A model generated the notes under the pieces. It was not told where the DNA came from, did no database searches, and was given only the letters and a program-made list of their open reading frames with translations. DNA of 64,000 nt from Phymorhynchus buccinoides. Its lineage: Eukaryota; Mollusca; Gastropoda; Neogastropoda; Raphitomidae. How positions within the stretch are numbered: position 1 is the first letter of the stretch; each line of letters opens with the position of its first letter. The position numbers were made by a program, and so were the translations under genes. The stretch lies in NCBI GenBank assembly GCA_017654935.2, contig CM065684.1, positions 64,339,312 to 64,403,311 on the forward strand, written 5' to 3'. Below, piece by piece: positions 20,971 through 32,122 of the stretch.

Positions 20971-21121
20971 CTGGTAATAATGTAAAAAGAAATGTTTTAA
21001 AAAAAAGATTCATCCGGACCACAAAATCATACAGTAATAGTAATGAAGGTGTTTGTTGTTGCCATAATTTAGGCCCTAATTGTCAACTGCCAGGATATCA
21101 TTGAAAACCAGAAAGTACTGG

Positions 21122-21145
21122 CGACCCCCCCCCCCCCCCCCCCCC
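21122..21145. repeat. Poly-C run
   Basis: A homopolymer of more than 20 C bases directly before the 78 bp array. Its length is likely unreliable in any assembly. Confidence 0.85.
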
Positions 21146-21146
21146 T

Positions 21147-21795
21147 GGCTATGACCACTACGTAGAGCACAAATCAGTGGCAGGTCATTGTTGGGTCATG
21201 ATGGTATTGTATGAGGCAAGCTGTGAACGTGACCACTACGTAAAGCACCAAGCAGTGGCAGGTCATTGTTGGGTCATGATGGTATTGTATGAGGCAAGCT
21301 GTGAACGTGACCACTACGTAAAGCACCAAGCAGTGGCAGGTCATTGTTGGGTCATGATGGTATTGTATGAGGCAAGCTGTGAACGTGACCACTACGTAAA
21401 GCACCAAGCAGTGGCAGGTCATTGTTGGGTCATGATGGTATTGTATGAGGCAAGCTGTGAACGTGACCACTACGTAAAGCACCAAGCAGTGGCAGGTCAT
21501 TGTTGGGTCATGATGGTATTGTATGAGGCAAGCTGTGAACGTGACCACTACGTAAAGCACCAAGCAGTGGCAGGTCATTGTTGGGTCATGATGGTATTGT
21601 ATGAGGCAAGCTGTGAACGTGACCACTACGTAAAGCACCAAGCAGTGGCAGGTCATTGTTGGGTCATGATGGTATTGTATGAGGCAAGCTGTGAACATGA
21701 CCACTACGTAAAGCACCAAGCAGTGGCAGGTCATTGTTGGGTCATGATGGTATTGTATGTGGCAAGCTGTGAACATGACCACTGCCATGCCATAA
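21147..21795. repeat. Minisatellite, 78 bp period, 8 copies
   Basis: The unit starts GTGGCAGGTCATTGTTGGGT and includes CATGATGGTATTGTATGAGG and CAAGCTGTGAACGTGACCAC. Copies are nearly identical, with an ACGTG to ACATG change in the last two. Because 78 is divisible by three, frames are open on both strands (26-residue repeats), but no flanking coding context supports translation. Confidence 0.95.
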
Positions 21796-23512
21796 AACGC
21801 TCGTGGTAAAGAATATGATGGCAGCCATAACCGAGTGTCCACTCTTTGCAGCTGTGACCACGCCAGCTGGACATTTAAGCATCTTTCTCACCAAAGCCTA
21901 ATAAAAATGAAGTATTATATAAAAAGGCAAACATCTAGCGCTGGTTATGTCCAAACGTTCACATCAGAGAAACCCCATCAAGTATTAGGGACTTTTTAAA
22001 ACTTGTTTTACTGTTTTGTTGTCGTCGTGGTTGTGTCTGTTTGTTGTAAAGCATACCAGATTTCTGCCTAGCATCTGCTCGTTGAGTATTCGTTGCTTTT
22101 TTTCTTACACCGAAAGACTGAGCATAGCCATGATATATTTCTGAGGCTGGCACTTATGAAATAATCTGCTCACTACAGAAGCAAAGAGGGCGAGAATACG
22201 TTCAAGGAGATATATAGACACAGAATACGATTACGAATGTTTAATGAGGGTAAACGGATACGCTCAAGCTTCTTTACACCATGCCCTCGAGGGGAAAAAG
22301 AAAAGCCAAATAACAAGAAAAGGAAAACAAAGTAGAAAATGCATAGAAAGAATAGACAATAACAACAGTAAATTGAAGAAAATGGGAACAAAATCAAGCT
22401 CAGAGGAACAGAGATAGGGAGAGAGGGGGGGAGACAGAGAGAAGGCAATGGCAATAACACATCGTTAGCATAAACATTCAAGTATATAAAGGACAGACAT
22501 AGAGACAGACAGAGATCCCCGAGAAGACCTTACAGTCTTCAGGAAGAACGTCCATAAGGGTCCACGACCAACGGGACGATAATCTCACTATCTGGGACAG
22601 ACAGAGAGAGAGGGGGGAGGGGGGGGGGGGGTAGACACACAGACTTGAGTCTATTAAATGGAAGTTCTCTCTAACGCGGCGATACATTAGCGCCGCGGCG
22701 TTGTCTGTTAGAGGCCACGCCTAATTAGACGTTAAGCCAACCTCATCATCCTTGTAAACAAATATCGCTACCCCGAGTCTGATTTAATTGACCACAACCC
22801 TTATGCGATACTAACTCAACGGTGACACGGTCATGCGGTGTGACCCAAGCTTGACACATTAATGACCCAAGCTCCGCTGGTATTAATCTGACTGTCCAAT
22901 AACAATAAAGTCAAATGGCAGGGATGGGCAGGTGGTGTGCGTATTTTCATGAGAACAGGGTTGGATTGAAATGGGACGTTTTATTCTGCCTACCGAGGTA
23001 TTGGCCAAGAATCACCACTTGCCTGATAAGCCTGATAAATGTATAATCTTTGGTAACCTTACTGCACACACCCTTTTCATGATGCTCTTTCTTTTAACTT
23101 CAATTTTTCCACTGCATTTCTTGGGTCTGAATGAACACTGTGCGCAGTTAAGGGTAAAATCAAACCAGAAGTAACTACGAATTTATATTTCAAATCACAA
23201 CAAACTGGAATAGCAGAGATCTTGCGAATGAGGTAATGGACATTGATATAAAAATGGGCCTGTAGTCTGCATAACGACAAACCAGTTGTGATCTATAGGG
23301 TTTGTTTCCTTTCCCATTTTCATGATTAACATATAAAGCACAGAATTCAAACAATCTTCTTAAACGTTGCAAGTTTAGTGTCCATGGTAAAAATGCTGAA
23401 AGAAACAGAACAGTACTCAAAGTCAACCCGATGGTTCTATTCACCTTTTAAAAAAATCCAAACAAGTGGTTCTAAATTTTAAAGCTTGAGTTGGCCCTAA
23501 AATGATTTGCAA
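21796..23512. other. Stretch with no gene recognised
   Basis: Contains GA-rich and poly-G low complexity near 22420-22440 and 22600-22632. Some minus frames (for example 23190-23444) are open, and an acceptor-like TTCTGTTTCTTTCAG occurs around 23395, but no domain or matching donor was found. Confidence 0.35.
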
Positions 23513-24012
23513 NNNNNNNNNNNNNNNNNNNNNNNNNNNNNNNNNNNNNNNNNNNNNNNNNNNNNNNNNNNNNNNNNNNNNNNNNNNNNNNNNNNNNNNN
23601 NNNNNNNNNNNNNNNNNNNNNNNNNNNNNNNNNNNNNNNNNNNNNNNNNNNNNNNNNNNNNNNNNNNNNNNNNNNNNNNNNNNNNNNNNNNNNNNNNNNN
23701 NNNNNNNNNNNNNNNNNNNNNNNNNNNNNNNNNNNNNNNNNNNNNNNNNNNNNNNNNNNNNNNNNNNNNNNNNNNNNNNNNNNNNNNNNNNNNNNNNNNN
23801 NNNNNNNNNNNNNNNNNNNNNNNNNNNNNNNNNNNNNNNNNNNNNNNNNNNNNNNNNNNNNNNNNNNNNNNNNNNNNNNNNNNNNNNNNNNNNNNNNNNN
23901 NNNNNNNNNNNNNNNNNNNNNNNNNNNNNNNNNNNNNNNNNNNNNNNNNNNNNNNNNNNNNNNNNNNNNNNNNNNNNNNNNNNNNNNNNNNNNNNNNNNN
24001 NNNNNNNNNNNN
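23513..24012. other. Assembly gap of 500 N
   Basis: Exactly 500 unknown bases, which suggests a scaffolding gap of conventional size and not a measured length. The right flank is a 38 bp satellite, which explains why assembly failed here. Confidence 0.98.
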
Positions 24013-25795
24013 TTACAGAAAGCCGTAATTCGGACCAGTGTAGCAACGTTCAATGGATCAGTGCACGTAGCGTTACAAGCTGCATTACAATTGACCCAGT
24101 GGCATGCCAAAGTACAGCAGCCGGACAAGGACCCCAGCTGCAAAAAGTGAACACGCAGCCGTTACAATGACCAGTGCAGCAACGTTACAAGCAAAGCCGT
24201 TACAATGACCCGTGAATATAAAGTGGACAACGCAGCCGTTACAAATGGGACCCAGGCATATAAAAGTGACAAGCAGCCGTTACATGACAGTGGATGTAAC
24301 GTTAAAGCCGCCGTTACAATGGGACAATGGGTGTAACTTTACAAAACAAACCAATAAAATGGAACCCAACGGAGTAACGTTACAATCAGCGTTATCCAAG
24401 GAGATAACCGTTACAAGCGCCGTTACAATAGGCCAGTGCAGGTAAAGTTACAAGCATCCGTTTACAGTGGCCAGTGCAGGCAACGTACAAGCATCCGACT
24501 ACAAACAGGTCAGTGCATGTAACGTTACAAGCATCCAGTTACAGTGGGCCAGTGCAGGTAACGTTACACAGCATCCGTTACAACAGGCCAGTGGGATGGT
24601 AAACGTTACAAGCATCCGTTACAATAGGCCAGTGCAGGAACGTTACAAGCTCTGCTACATTAGGGCAAGTCAGTAACGTTACAAGCAGCCGTTACAACAT
24701 GCCAGTGCAGGTAAACGTTACAAGACAGCCGTTACAACAGGCCAGTGCATGTAAACGTTACAAGCAGCCGTTACAACAGGTCAGTGCATGTAACGTTACA
24801 CGCAGCCGTTACAATAGGCCAGTGCAGGTAACGTACAAGCATTCCGTTACAATAAGCCAGTGCAGGTAACGTTACTAAGCATCCGTTACAAATAGGGGCC
24901 AGTGCAGGTAACGGTACACGCAGCCTTTACAATAGGCCAGTGCAGGTAAAACGTTACAAGCAGCCGTTCAATAGGCCAGTGCAGGTAACGTTACAAGCAG
25001 CCGTTACAGTGGGCCAGTGAAGGTAACGTTACAAGCATCCGTTACAACAGGCCAGTGCAGGTAACGTTACAAGCATCCGTTACAATAGGCCAGTGCAGGT
25101 AACGTTACAAGCAGCCGTTACAACAGGCCAGTGCATGTAACGTTACAAGCATCCGTTACAATGGGCCAGTGAAGGCAACGTTACAAGCATCCGCTACAAC
25201 AGGCCAATGCATGTAACGTTACAAGCATCCGTTACAATGGGCCAGTGAAGGTAACGTTACAAGCATCCGTTACAATAGGCCAGTGGATGTAACGTTACAA
25301 GCATCCGTTACAATGGGCCAGTGAATGCAACGTTACAAGCATCCGTTACAACAGGCCAGTGCAGGTAACGTTACAAGCATCCGTTACAATAGGCCAGTGC
25401 ATGTAACGTTACAAGCAGCCGTTACAGTGGGCCAGTGAATGTAACGTTTCAAACATCCGTTACAACAGGCCAGTGGATGTCTCCCTCAATGGGCCAGTGA
25501 AGGTAACGTTACAAGCATCCGCTACAACAGGCCAATGCATGTAACGTTACAAGCATCCGTTACAATGGGCCAGTGAAGGTAACGTTAAAGCATCCGTTAC
25601 AACAGGCCAATGCAGGCAACGTTACAAGCATCCGTTACAATGGGCCAGTGAAGGTAACGTTACAAGCATCCGTTACAATGGGCCAGTGAAGGTAACGTTA
25701 CACGCATACGTTACAATGTGCCAGTGAAGGTAACGTTCTAAACATCCGTTAAAGTGGGCCAGTGAAGGTAACGTTTCAAACAGCCGTTACAACAG
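24013..25795. repeat. Satellite, 38 bp period, about 45 copies
   Basis: The unit is GTAACGTTACAAGCATCCGT plus TACAATAGGCCAGTGCAG, with CATCC/CAGCC, ATAGG/ACAGG/GTGGG and CAG/AAG/ATG variants. AACGTT makes a small palindrome in each unit. Units next to the gap (24013-24700) carry many single-base insertions and deletions; those further right are cleaner. Two 103 bp family fragments (GGATGTCTCCCTCAA near 25475) intrude, showing that the arrays have exchanged sequence. Confidence 0.93.
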
Positions 25796-26525
25796 GCCAG
25801 TGGATGTCTTCCTCAATTGTGGGATGTGATGCAACGCTACACAATGTGTCCTCTCTCTAAACACCAAACTGCAGTCAATATCGCCATTGTCACAATGGGC
25901 CAGTGGATGTCTCCCTCAATTGTGGGATGTGATGCAACGCTACACAATGTGTCCTCTCTCTAAACACCAAACTGCAGTCAATATCGCCATTGTCACAATG
26001 GGCCAGTGGATGTCTCCCTCAATTGTGGGATGTGATGCAACGCTACACAATGTGTCCTCTCTCTAAACACCAAACTGCACAAGGCCAGTCAATATCGCCA
26101 TTGTCACAATGGGCCAGTGGATGTCTCCCTCAGGTGTTTGATGTGATGCAACGCTACACAATGTGTCCTCTGTCTACGCTCCCTACTGCAGTAAATATCG
26201 CCATTGTCACAATGGTCCAGTGGATGTCTCCCTCAATTGTGGCATGTGATGCAACGCTACACAATGTTTCCTCTCTCTAAACACCAAGCTGCAGTCAATA
26301 TCGCCATCTTAAGAAATGGGCCAGTCGATGTCTCCCTCAATTGAGGGAATGTGATGCAACGCTACACAATGTGTCCTCTCTCTAAACACCAAACTGCAGT
26401 CAATATCGCCATTGTCACAATGGGCCAGTTGATGTCTCCCTCAATTGTGGGATGTGATGCAACGCTACACAATGTGTCCTATCTCTAAACGCGGAACTGC
26501 AGTCAATATCGCCATTATCACAATG
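25796..26525. repeat. Minisatellite, 103 bp period, 7 copies
   Basis: The unit includes CAATATCGCCATTGTCACAA, GGGCCAGTGGATGTCTCCCT and GATGTGATGCAACGCTACAC. It shares GGCCAGTG with the adjacent 38 bp satellite, so the two may be related. One copy has an extra AAGGCC-type insertion and one has a degraded centre. Confidence 0.93.
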
Positions 26526-26565
26526 GTTTTCAATCATAAGTAAACTCCCTGGGGTTAACATGGAG

Positions 26566-26665
26566 TAAGAAATAAGGTGATTGGATTACTGATGAGTTTC
26601 CGCGTGCGTGTGCACACTCCTTCATAGTTCTTACTTCCTGATTGTGTGCGGATTGTGGAGGAGGG
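26566..26665. repeat. Near-duplicate segment, clean copy
   Basis: Begins AAGAAATAAGGTGATTGGAT and ends TTGTGTGCGGATTGTGGAGG. A second version lies at 26770-26870. Confidence 0.75.
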
Positions 26666-26769
26666 GGTCTTTTTGACGCGCACGCATGTTTCGTGCTATG
26701 GAGGGAGGGGTGGGTTATGCACGCGGAAAAACCCATGCGGCGCGTACCACCATCAAATAAAGTAAAGAA

Positions 26770-26870
26770 AGAAGAAATAAGGGGATGGGATTACTGAGAG
26801 TTTCCGCGTGGCGTGGTGCCACACTCCTTCATAGTTCTTACTTCCTGATGTGATGCGGATTGTGAGGAGC
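26770..26870. repeat. Near-duplicate segment, indel-rich copy
   Basis: Same sequence as 26566-26665, but with single-base gains and losses (GCGTGGCGTGGTGCC versus GCGTGCGTGTGC, GATGTGATGCGG versus GATTGTGTGCGG). The pattern looks like uncorrected read error more than evolutionary divergence. Confidence 0.7.
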
Positions 26871-27592
26871 TTCCGGACTGATTTGTGCGGATTGTGGAGG
26901 AGCTTCGTATGATTGTGTGGCGATGTGGAGGAGCTTCCGTACTTTTTGTGCGGATGTGGAGAGCTTCGTACTGATTCGTGCCGATTGTGGAGGGAGATTC
27001 CGTACTGATTGTGTGCCGATTGTGGAGGAGATTCCCCCCCCTACTGACTGTGTGCCGATTGTGGAGGAGCTTCGTACTGATGTGTGCCGATTGTGGAGAG
27101 CTTCCGTACTGATTGTGTGCCGATTGTGGAGGAGCTTCCGTACTGATTGTGTGCCGATTGTGGAGGAGCTTCCGTAGATTCGTGCGGATTGTGGAGGAGC
27201 TTCCGTACTGATTGTGTGCCGATTGTGGAGGAGCTTCCGACTGAATTAGTGCGGATGTGAAGAGCTTCCGTTATGATGTTGTGCGGATTGTGGAGGAGCC
27301 TTCCGTACTGATTGTGTGCGGATTGTGGAGGAGCTCCGTATGATTTTGTGCGGATTGTGGAGGAGCTTCCGTACTGATTTTGTGCGGATTGTGGAGGAGG
27401 GGCTTCCGTACTATTTTGTTGCGGATTGTGGAGGGCTCCGTACCTTGATTTTGTGCGGATTGTGGAGGAGATTTCCTTACTGAGTTTGCGCGGATTGTGG
27501 AGGAGCTTCCGTACTGATTTTGTGCGGATTGTGGAGGAGCTTCCGTCTGATTTTGTGCGGATTGTGGAGGAGCCTTCCGTACTGAATTGTGT
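26860..27592. repeat. Satellite, 34 bp period, about 22 copies
   Basis: The unit GATTGTGGAGGAGCTTCCGT plus ACTGATTGTGTGCG is repeated, with TTTTGTGCGG variants. Many units have one-base deletions. Phase shifts produce long apparent open frames on both strands that are not genes. Confidence 0.92.
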
Positions 27593-27792
27593 GCAAGTGT
27601 GCTGGAAATCCATGTAAGATGAACATGAAGTCATGTGATCGAAGGTTTTCATGTGTGCCCTACAGACTGAAAAAAAGACACACAAGACACAGGACTCAGG
27701 ACAGGTTAAGCTTCTTGTTTGAATAACTTCACCCAATCATCCTTTAGTGTGTTATTATTTGCCTCTTGTTTGATCCTTTATGCAAACAGTCA

Positions 27793-27880
27793 CAGACAGA
27801 CCAGACAGACAGACAGACAGACAGGACAGACAGGACACACACACACACACACACACACACGCGCGCGCGGCGCGCGCGGC
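27793..27880. repeat. (CAGA)n, (AC)n and (CG)n compound microsatellite
   Basis: CAGACAGA units, then about 12 AC units, then a CG-rich run. Low complexity. Confidence 0.9.
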
Positions 27881-29947
27881 GCCGCTCTACCACAGCGGAT
27901 TTTTTGTTGAACACACTCGCTCATTCATACTGACGTATAAATCGCTCTACGAGACTCACCTTTTTGCACCAGACAACTTTTCCTTTTTGTACACCTATCC
28001 TGGCGTCAATCTTGCTAACCAGAGTCATTACATACATCACCAGCCACCACTCTCTCCCCCCCTCCCCCCCTCCTTGCCTCACGAGTTGCCAAGTTTGCAC
28101 CCCATGGACGATCAGTGGCGGAGTGGGATCGATTTGGAAGTGCATTTTCTCCCGCATAAAAGAGAGGGGAAGCCAACAAGTATTAGCATTTCCAGTTTGT
28201 TAGCTGGATAAATGTACAAATTATGGATATGGCAATCACGCTTTATTGATTGTAACCACACTCATCTTTGCCAGCTTTTTATTCTCAAAGCAAAATTACC
28301 ATACACACAATTACACCAATATTGCACAAATCATAGAAGCCAGATATGAGAAACATTATCATCATCAATAATACTGAGGAAAATTTATAGACTTGAAATT
28401 TATCAACCAAAAAAAGGATGGTTCCACAAACAAATTAGTATAAGGTGCATGGCTTTGTACATCCGATTTTATCGGCAAATATGTAGATTTACCACCTCCT
28501 GCTCGATGTCTTAGTTCTTCCGTGGGCTAGAGATAGGGTAGGGTAGGGTTAGGGATAGGTTAGGGTTTGTAGATGGTTCTGTTCTGTTGCACAAGCATCT
28601 GTTTTTGGGGTCAAAATATCAATCTATTTTTAGCATTAAATCGAGTGCCAAATGTCTATAGCGCCCATCCTACTATGTAGGCTACAGGGCGCTTTGCACA
28701 GAATTGAAATGGAATGTTTTGTCAAGCCACATACTCATAGAGCATTTTTTGCTCTATAAATAGACCATATTTCATACACCTCAATTCAGCGGCGAAGGAC
28801 GTTAAACAACCATATTTCTTCTTCTTCTTCTTCTATTCATCGCGTCTGTTCTTATCAGCTTAATATCTGATACACTCCCTATCCGGGGGCTTCGATATTA
28901 AACTTTTTGAAAATACAAGTAAAAGAGTATAAAATCGGCACGATATGCGGCGCACGGTTGGTGATTTAGCGACTAACCGCTCTAGCTACCATTCATTTAT
29001 CAATACCACACGACAGCACTCCCGGACTAATGATTCTCAACCTGAGAGCATGACACCATAAAACAAGTGTGTGTGTGAAAAATGTCCACACTGAGAGGTT
29101 GACCAATGAACAAAGTGTGGGTGTCTAAACGCAGGGGCCACTAGAAAAGAGATGGCAAACGCTCCTCTTTGAGTGAAAGGAAATTTGGATTACAGCACCT
29201 CCGACAAGGAGGAAATCGGCCGATTTGAAGGTTTGAATTTCACCAAAAAAACGCTCCGTCAGGGTGGCCCTTAAAGGGTAATCTACGTTTGAATATAAAT
29301 GGATATTAATATTAATAATATAATATATTAAATAATAAACTGCATGACATCAAACTATATAGCACCCAATTGCATGATCATATTGAATCGCTTGTTTGTG
29401 TCAGCTTAGCGGTCCCCCAAATGTTATCAACATAATGCTAACATTTAGGTTTAATATTTTCAGATGATGATCGACCGACGATCGGTCCGTTTTGCCCCGC
29501 ACAAAGAAGCCGCGTCCGTCCGTCCGCCGCCGCGTCCGTCCGTCGTCGAAATAACGGTCAAAGGGAAGCAACTGAAGCGAGGAAACTGCAAACCCGTTCC
29601 CCCCCCCCCCCTCGGGTTAACTCCCTTGTCTATTTTTTTTCTTCACAACTGTTGATTTATAAAATAAAAAAAATATGGATGGGTGAGTAAATTATCCACC
29701 CTTCACCCCAACCTAATTTGGACTCAGAGAAAAGAAAATCAAACTTTTAGATGAATTGGGTTTGTCTGTTTAATTAAGTTCAAACAAATAATAATTTCAG
29801 TTATCTCTTTTTTTGCACATTTGCTACAAGAAAAGCACACATTGCAATGACAAGTAGTACGGATTATGAGTTTCTTTAATTAGTTCAGGGTTTATTTCTT
29901 GCACATGTGCTGCAACAATTATGACCATATTTCAATGACATATAATA
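27881..29947. other. Long stretch with no gene recognised
   Basis: A frame from about 27870 to 28211 is open but contains a proline-rich CCCTCC tract and no recognised motif. Degenerate telomere-like units (AGGGTAGGGTTAGGG) lie at 28538-28570. A CTT run is present near 28816. CCGTCCGTCCGCCGCCGCGT near 29515-29540 is a small GC island. Confidence 0.35.
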
Positions 29948-30180
29948 AGGGCCGGCCACACGTCCACTAAAATCGCACGACTGTACGATGCGATTCGACA
30001 CGTGATCTCGATGCGCCAATCGGTGACATTTGTTCTTGGATATCGCATGATCTTAGCACGACTGTACGATACGATTCGATCACGTGATCTCGATGCGCCA
30101 ATCACATTTTGTTCTTGGAGACCACGTGATCGAATCGTATCGTACAGTCGTGCGATTTTAGTGAACGTGTGGCTGGCCCT
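29948..30180. mobile_element. MITE with about 60 bp inverted ends
   Basis: The ends AGGGCCGGCCACACGTCCAC and its near-exact inverted partner at 30120-30180 define a 233 bp element. The shared segment includes ACTAAAATCGCACGACTGTA. Internally ACGACTGTACGAT...GCGCCAATC is directly repeated. There is no coding capacity. The target duplication is unclear. The superfamily was not assigned. Confidence 0.7.
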
Positions 30181-30188
30181 CAATTTCG

Positions 30189-30424
30189 ATGGCTTGGAGT
30201 CAAACCGGACTATCTTTAGATAGTCCATTGACATATTATTGAACTTATTACAAAAACTAATAACTTGTAATAAAAAAAAAAGACTGCAGAAATATAAAAA
30301 GCAAAAACCCCTTTTTATATTTCTGCAGTCATTGTTTGATACAAGTTATTAGTTTTTGTAATAAATCCAATAATTAATACGTCAATGGACTATCTGAAGA
30401 TAGTCCGTTTTGACTCCAAGCCAT
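30189..30424. mobile_element. Palindromic MITE (236 bp)
   Basis: The sequence ATGGCTTGGAGTCAAA... is mirrored by ...TTTGACTCCAAGCCAT, with arms of about 105 bp around a short A/C-rich centre (about 30298-30312). The arms carry GGACTATCTTTAGATAGTCC, itself a small palindrome. It begins 9 bp after the preceding MITE. Confidence 0.75.
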
Positions 30425-30589
30425 TGCTATAGAGATTAAGGGCTTCCTTATATAGATCACCTATGTACGTTTTCCGTCCATAGAGCCTGAAGTTGGGGCC
30501 AATATTAAAGTGAGAACTGTACAATACTTGATTTCTTTTAAATATCATCTTCTTATGAATGAATGACTCTCAAACAAGGAACGACTTAC

Positions 30590-30657
30590 ACTGGTTGCTA
30601 GTGCTGCAGCAAACGGGATGAGTTTGCCTTGTGTGGCTTTCCCCATCTCCAGCTGTC
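30590..30657 (-). CDS. Candidate isolated exon
   Basis: A 68 bp segment lies between an acceptor-like CCAAGTGGATTTCAG and a perfect donor GTAAGT (30589-30584). One frame is open and reads QLEMGKATQGKLIPFAAALA. No family or partner exon was recognised. It may be a chance match or part of a repeat. Confidence 0.2.
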
Positions 30658-31148
30658 CTGAAATCCACTTGGTTTAGAGTGGTGATGTACCCAGGGTAGC
30701 TGAGTCCTCAACTATCTGGAAGCCGAAGTCAAATTTGGACATAATATACAGGTACACACAGCCAGGACGCCACTACAGAGTCCCACTCTACCTAATCCTT
30801 CCTTTTCACTCATTGTCCACAAGTTAATAAAGGGCTCCAGCCTTCTAACTCTTGTAAAACCAACCTGCCCGAGTTGTCTCACATGCTTAAAACTTTACAA
30901 AATATTCAAAGCGCAGCAACTTTCGTAGTCCTGCCTGATTGTCTCCATGTTTTCTTAGCGCATGGTGTTTAGTGTTTACTTCGGGTAGTTCTAGTGCAGT
31001 CTTTTGGGTGATAGTAGAAACTCAAAATGAGTTGACAGTCTGGGTGGAGGTTTGGTATTGTGCAAGGGTTTTTGTTTTGGTTAAAAATATTTGTAATTGC
31101 CACAACCACACTATTCGTCTTCCATTTAGTCTTCCATTAATCTTCCGA

Positions 31149-31356
31149 TCTATTCTATCATGTTACCGTTTCACTACGAATGAGTTATTCCTTCCAATTT
31201 GGAGCAAATGCCAATTTACCAAAGACCAAAAAGTTATAGTCTTTACAAGACTAAATTACTTCCCTTGGTCTACACAGCCAATACCACTAAGCTGCCGTGG
31301 ATCCCACTCGCTACGTCACTTCCGGGGAGGCAACTTTAAATCATATTAAATTTTTT
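31149..31356 (+). repeat. DIRS left inverted terminal repeat
   Basis: Contains GTTACCGTTTCACTACGAAT and CTAAATTACTTCCCTTGGTC, then CTACGTCACTTCCGGGGAGG. It matches the reverse complement of 37415-37641 with moderate divergence and a 20-25 bp length difference near 31215. Confidence 0.85.
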
Positions 31357-32122
31357 CCAACTTGGAGCAGCCATGTTTGTATTTTGCTCTTGAATTATTT
31401 CGTTTTTCTACTTTTATCAGACGCCATCCGGCTTCGTTTTGGGTTGCCCCTATTCCTGGGGCTGCAGGTTTGGCAGCACAAAGTTTGTGTTGGTTATTTT
31501 TTCCATTTTCATTGCTAAAATAATTTTTGAAAATTTCGTTGTGATTACATGCTTTGTGCTACCGGTCGCCATGTTGTCAGTCGACCCTGTGTTTTCTAAT
31601 ACAGTCTTCTGTTGCTAGTTCGTTTTATAGTGAGCAATCTCGTGATCACAAGGGAAAATTTCTTCTTCTAGTGCTGGGAACCTTTCTAGTTCGAAATTTA
31701 AGTCTGCCTCTTCTTCTTCTTCTAGGAAGGATCAACCCCCCCCCCTCCTCTCACCCAGCCTATTGTTTCGGTTGTCTCAGAGTCTCCTGCGGCTATAATT
31801 GGTCAGGTTATCTCTCGAGTTTACTCTCCTACTTTGGTGTCGTATATTTTTTGGACGAATTGAAGAGTAAGGGGTTAATTCTAGTTCCTTTAGCTTTTTT
31901 GCCCGATTTATTGGTTAGGCCTGATAGGCCTTTGGTCATGATAACTGACTTTGACACGGACTGTACGGACAAACTCGTAATGTACTCTCACGAGAAGCAA
32001 AGGCAAAGCCAGTATGAGCGTTTGCCTCTCTTTGCCACGGATGTAAATAATTTTCCAACTGTGTACTCGGTTGAACAGTTGGTGCAACGGAACGGACTAC
32101 GGGCATCTCCATCTTCCCACAG

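Noticed and set aside
21174..21842. Long open frames on both strands with 26-residue repeats
   Set aside because: The 78 bp period is divisible by three, so frames stay open by arithmetic. No start context, domain or splice signals support translation.
23190..23444. Signal-peptide-like minus frame (hydrophobic stretch after NRT)
   Set aside because: The apparent start is a GTG, not ATG, and the hydrophobic part coincides with a polypyrimidine tract; no donor site was found.
27041..27736. 231-codon minus frame with SAHNQYG-type repeats
   Set aside because: Produced by the noisy 34 bp satellite; frame changes follow indels in the units.
27780..28211. 143-codon plus frame
   Set aside because: Starts in CAGA/AC/CG microsatellite and contains a proline tract; no family, start context or splice signals.
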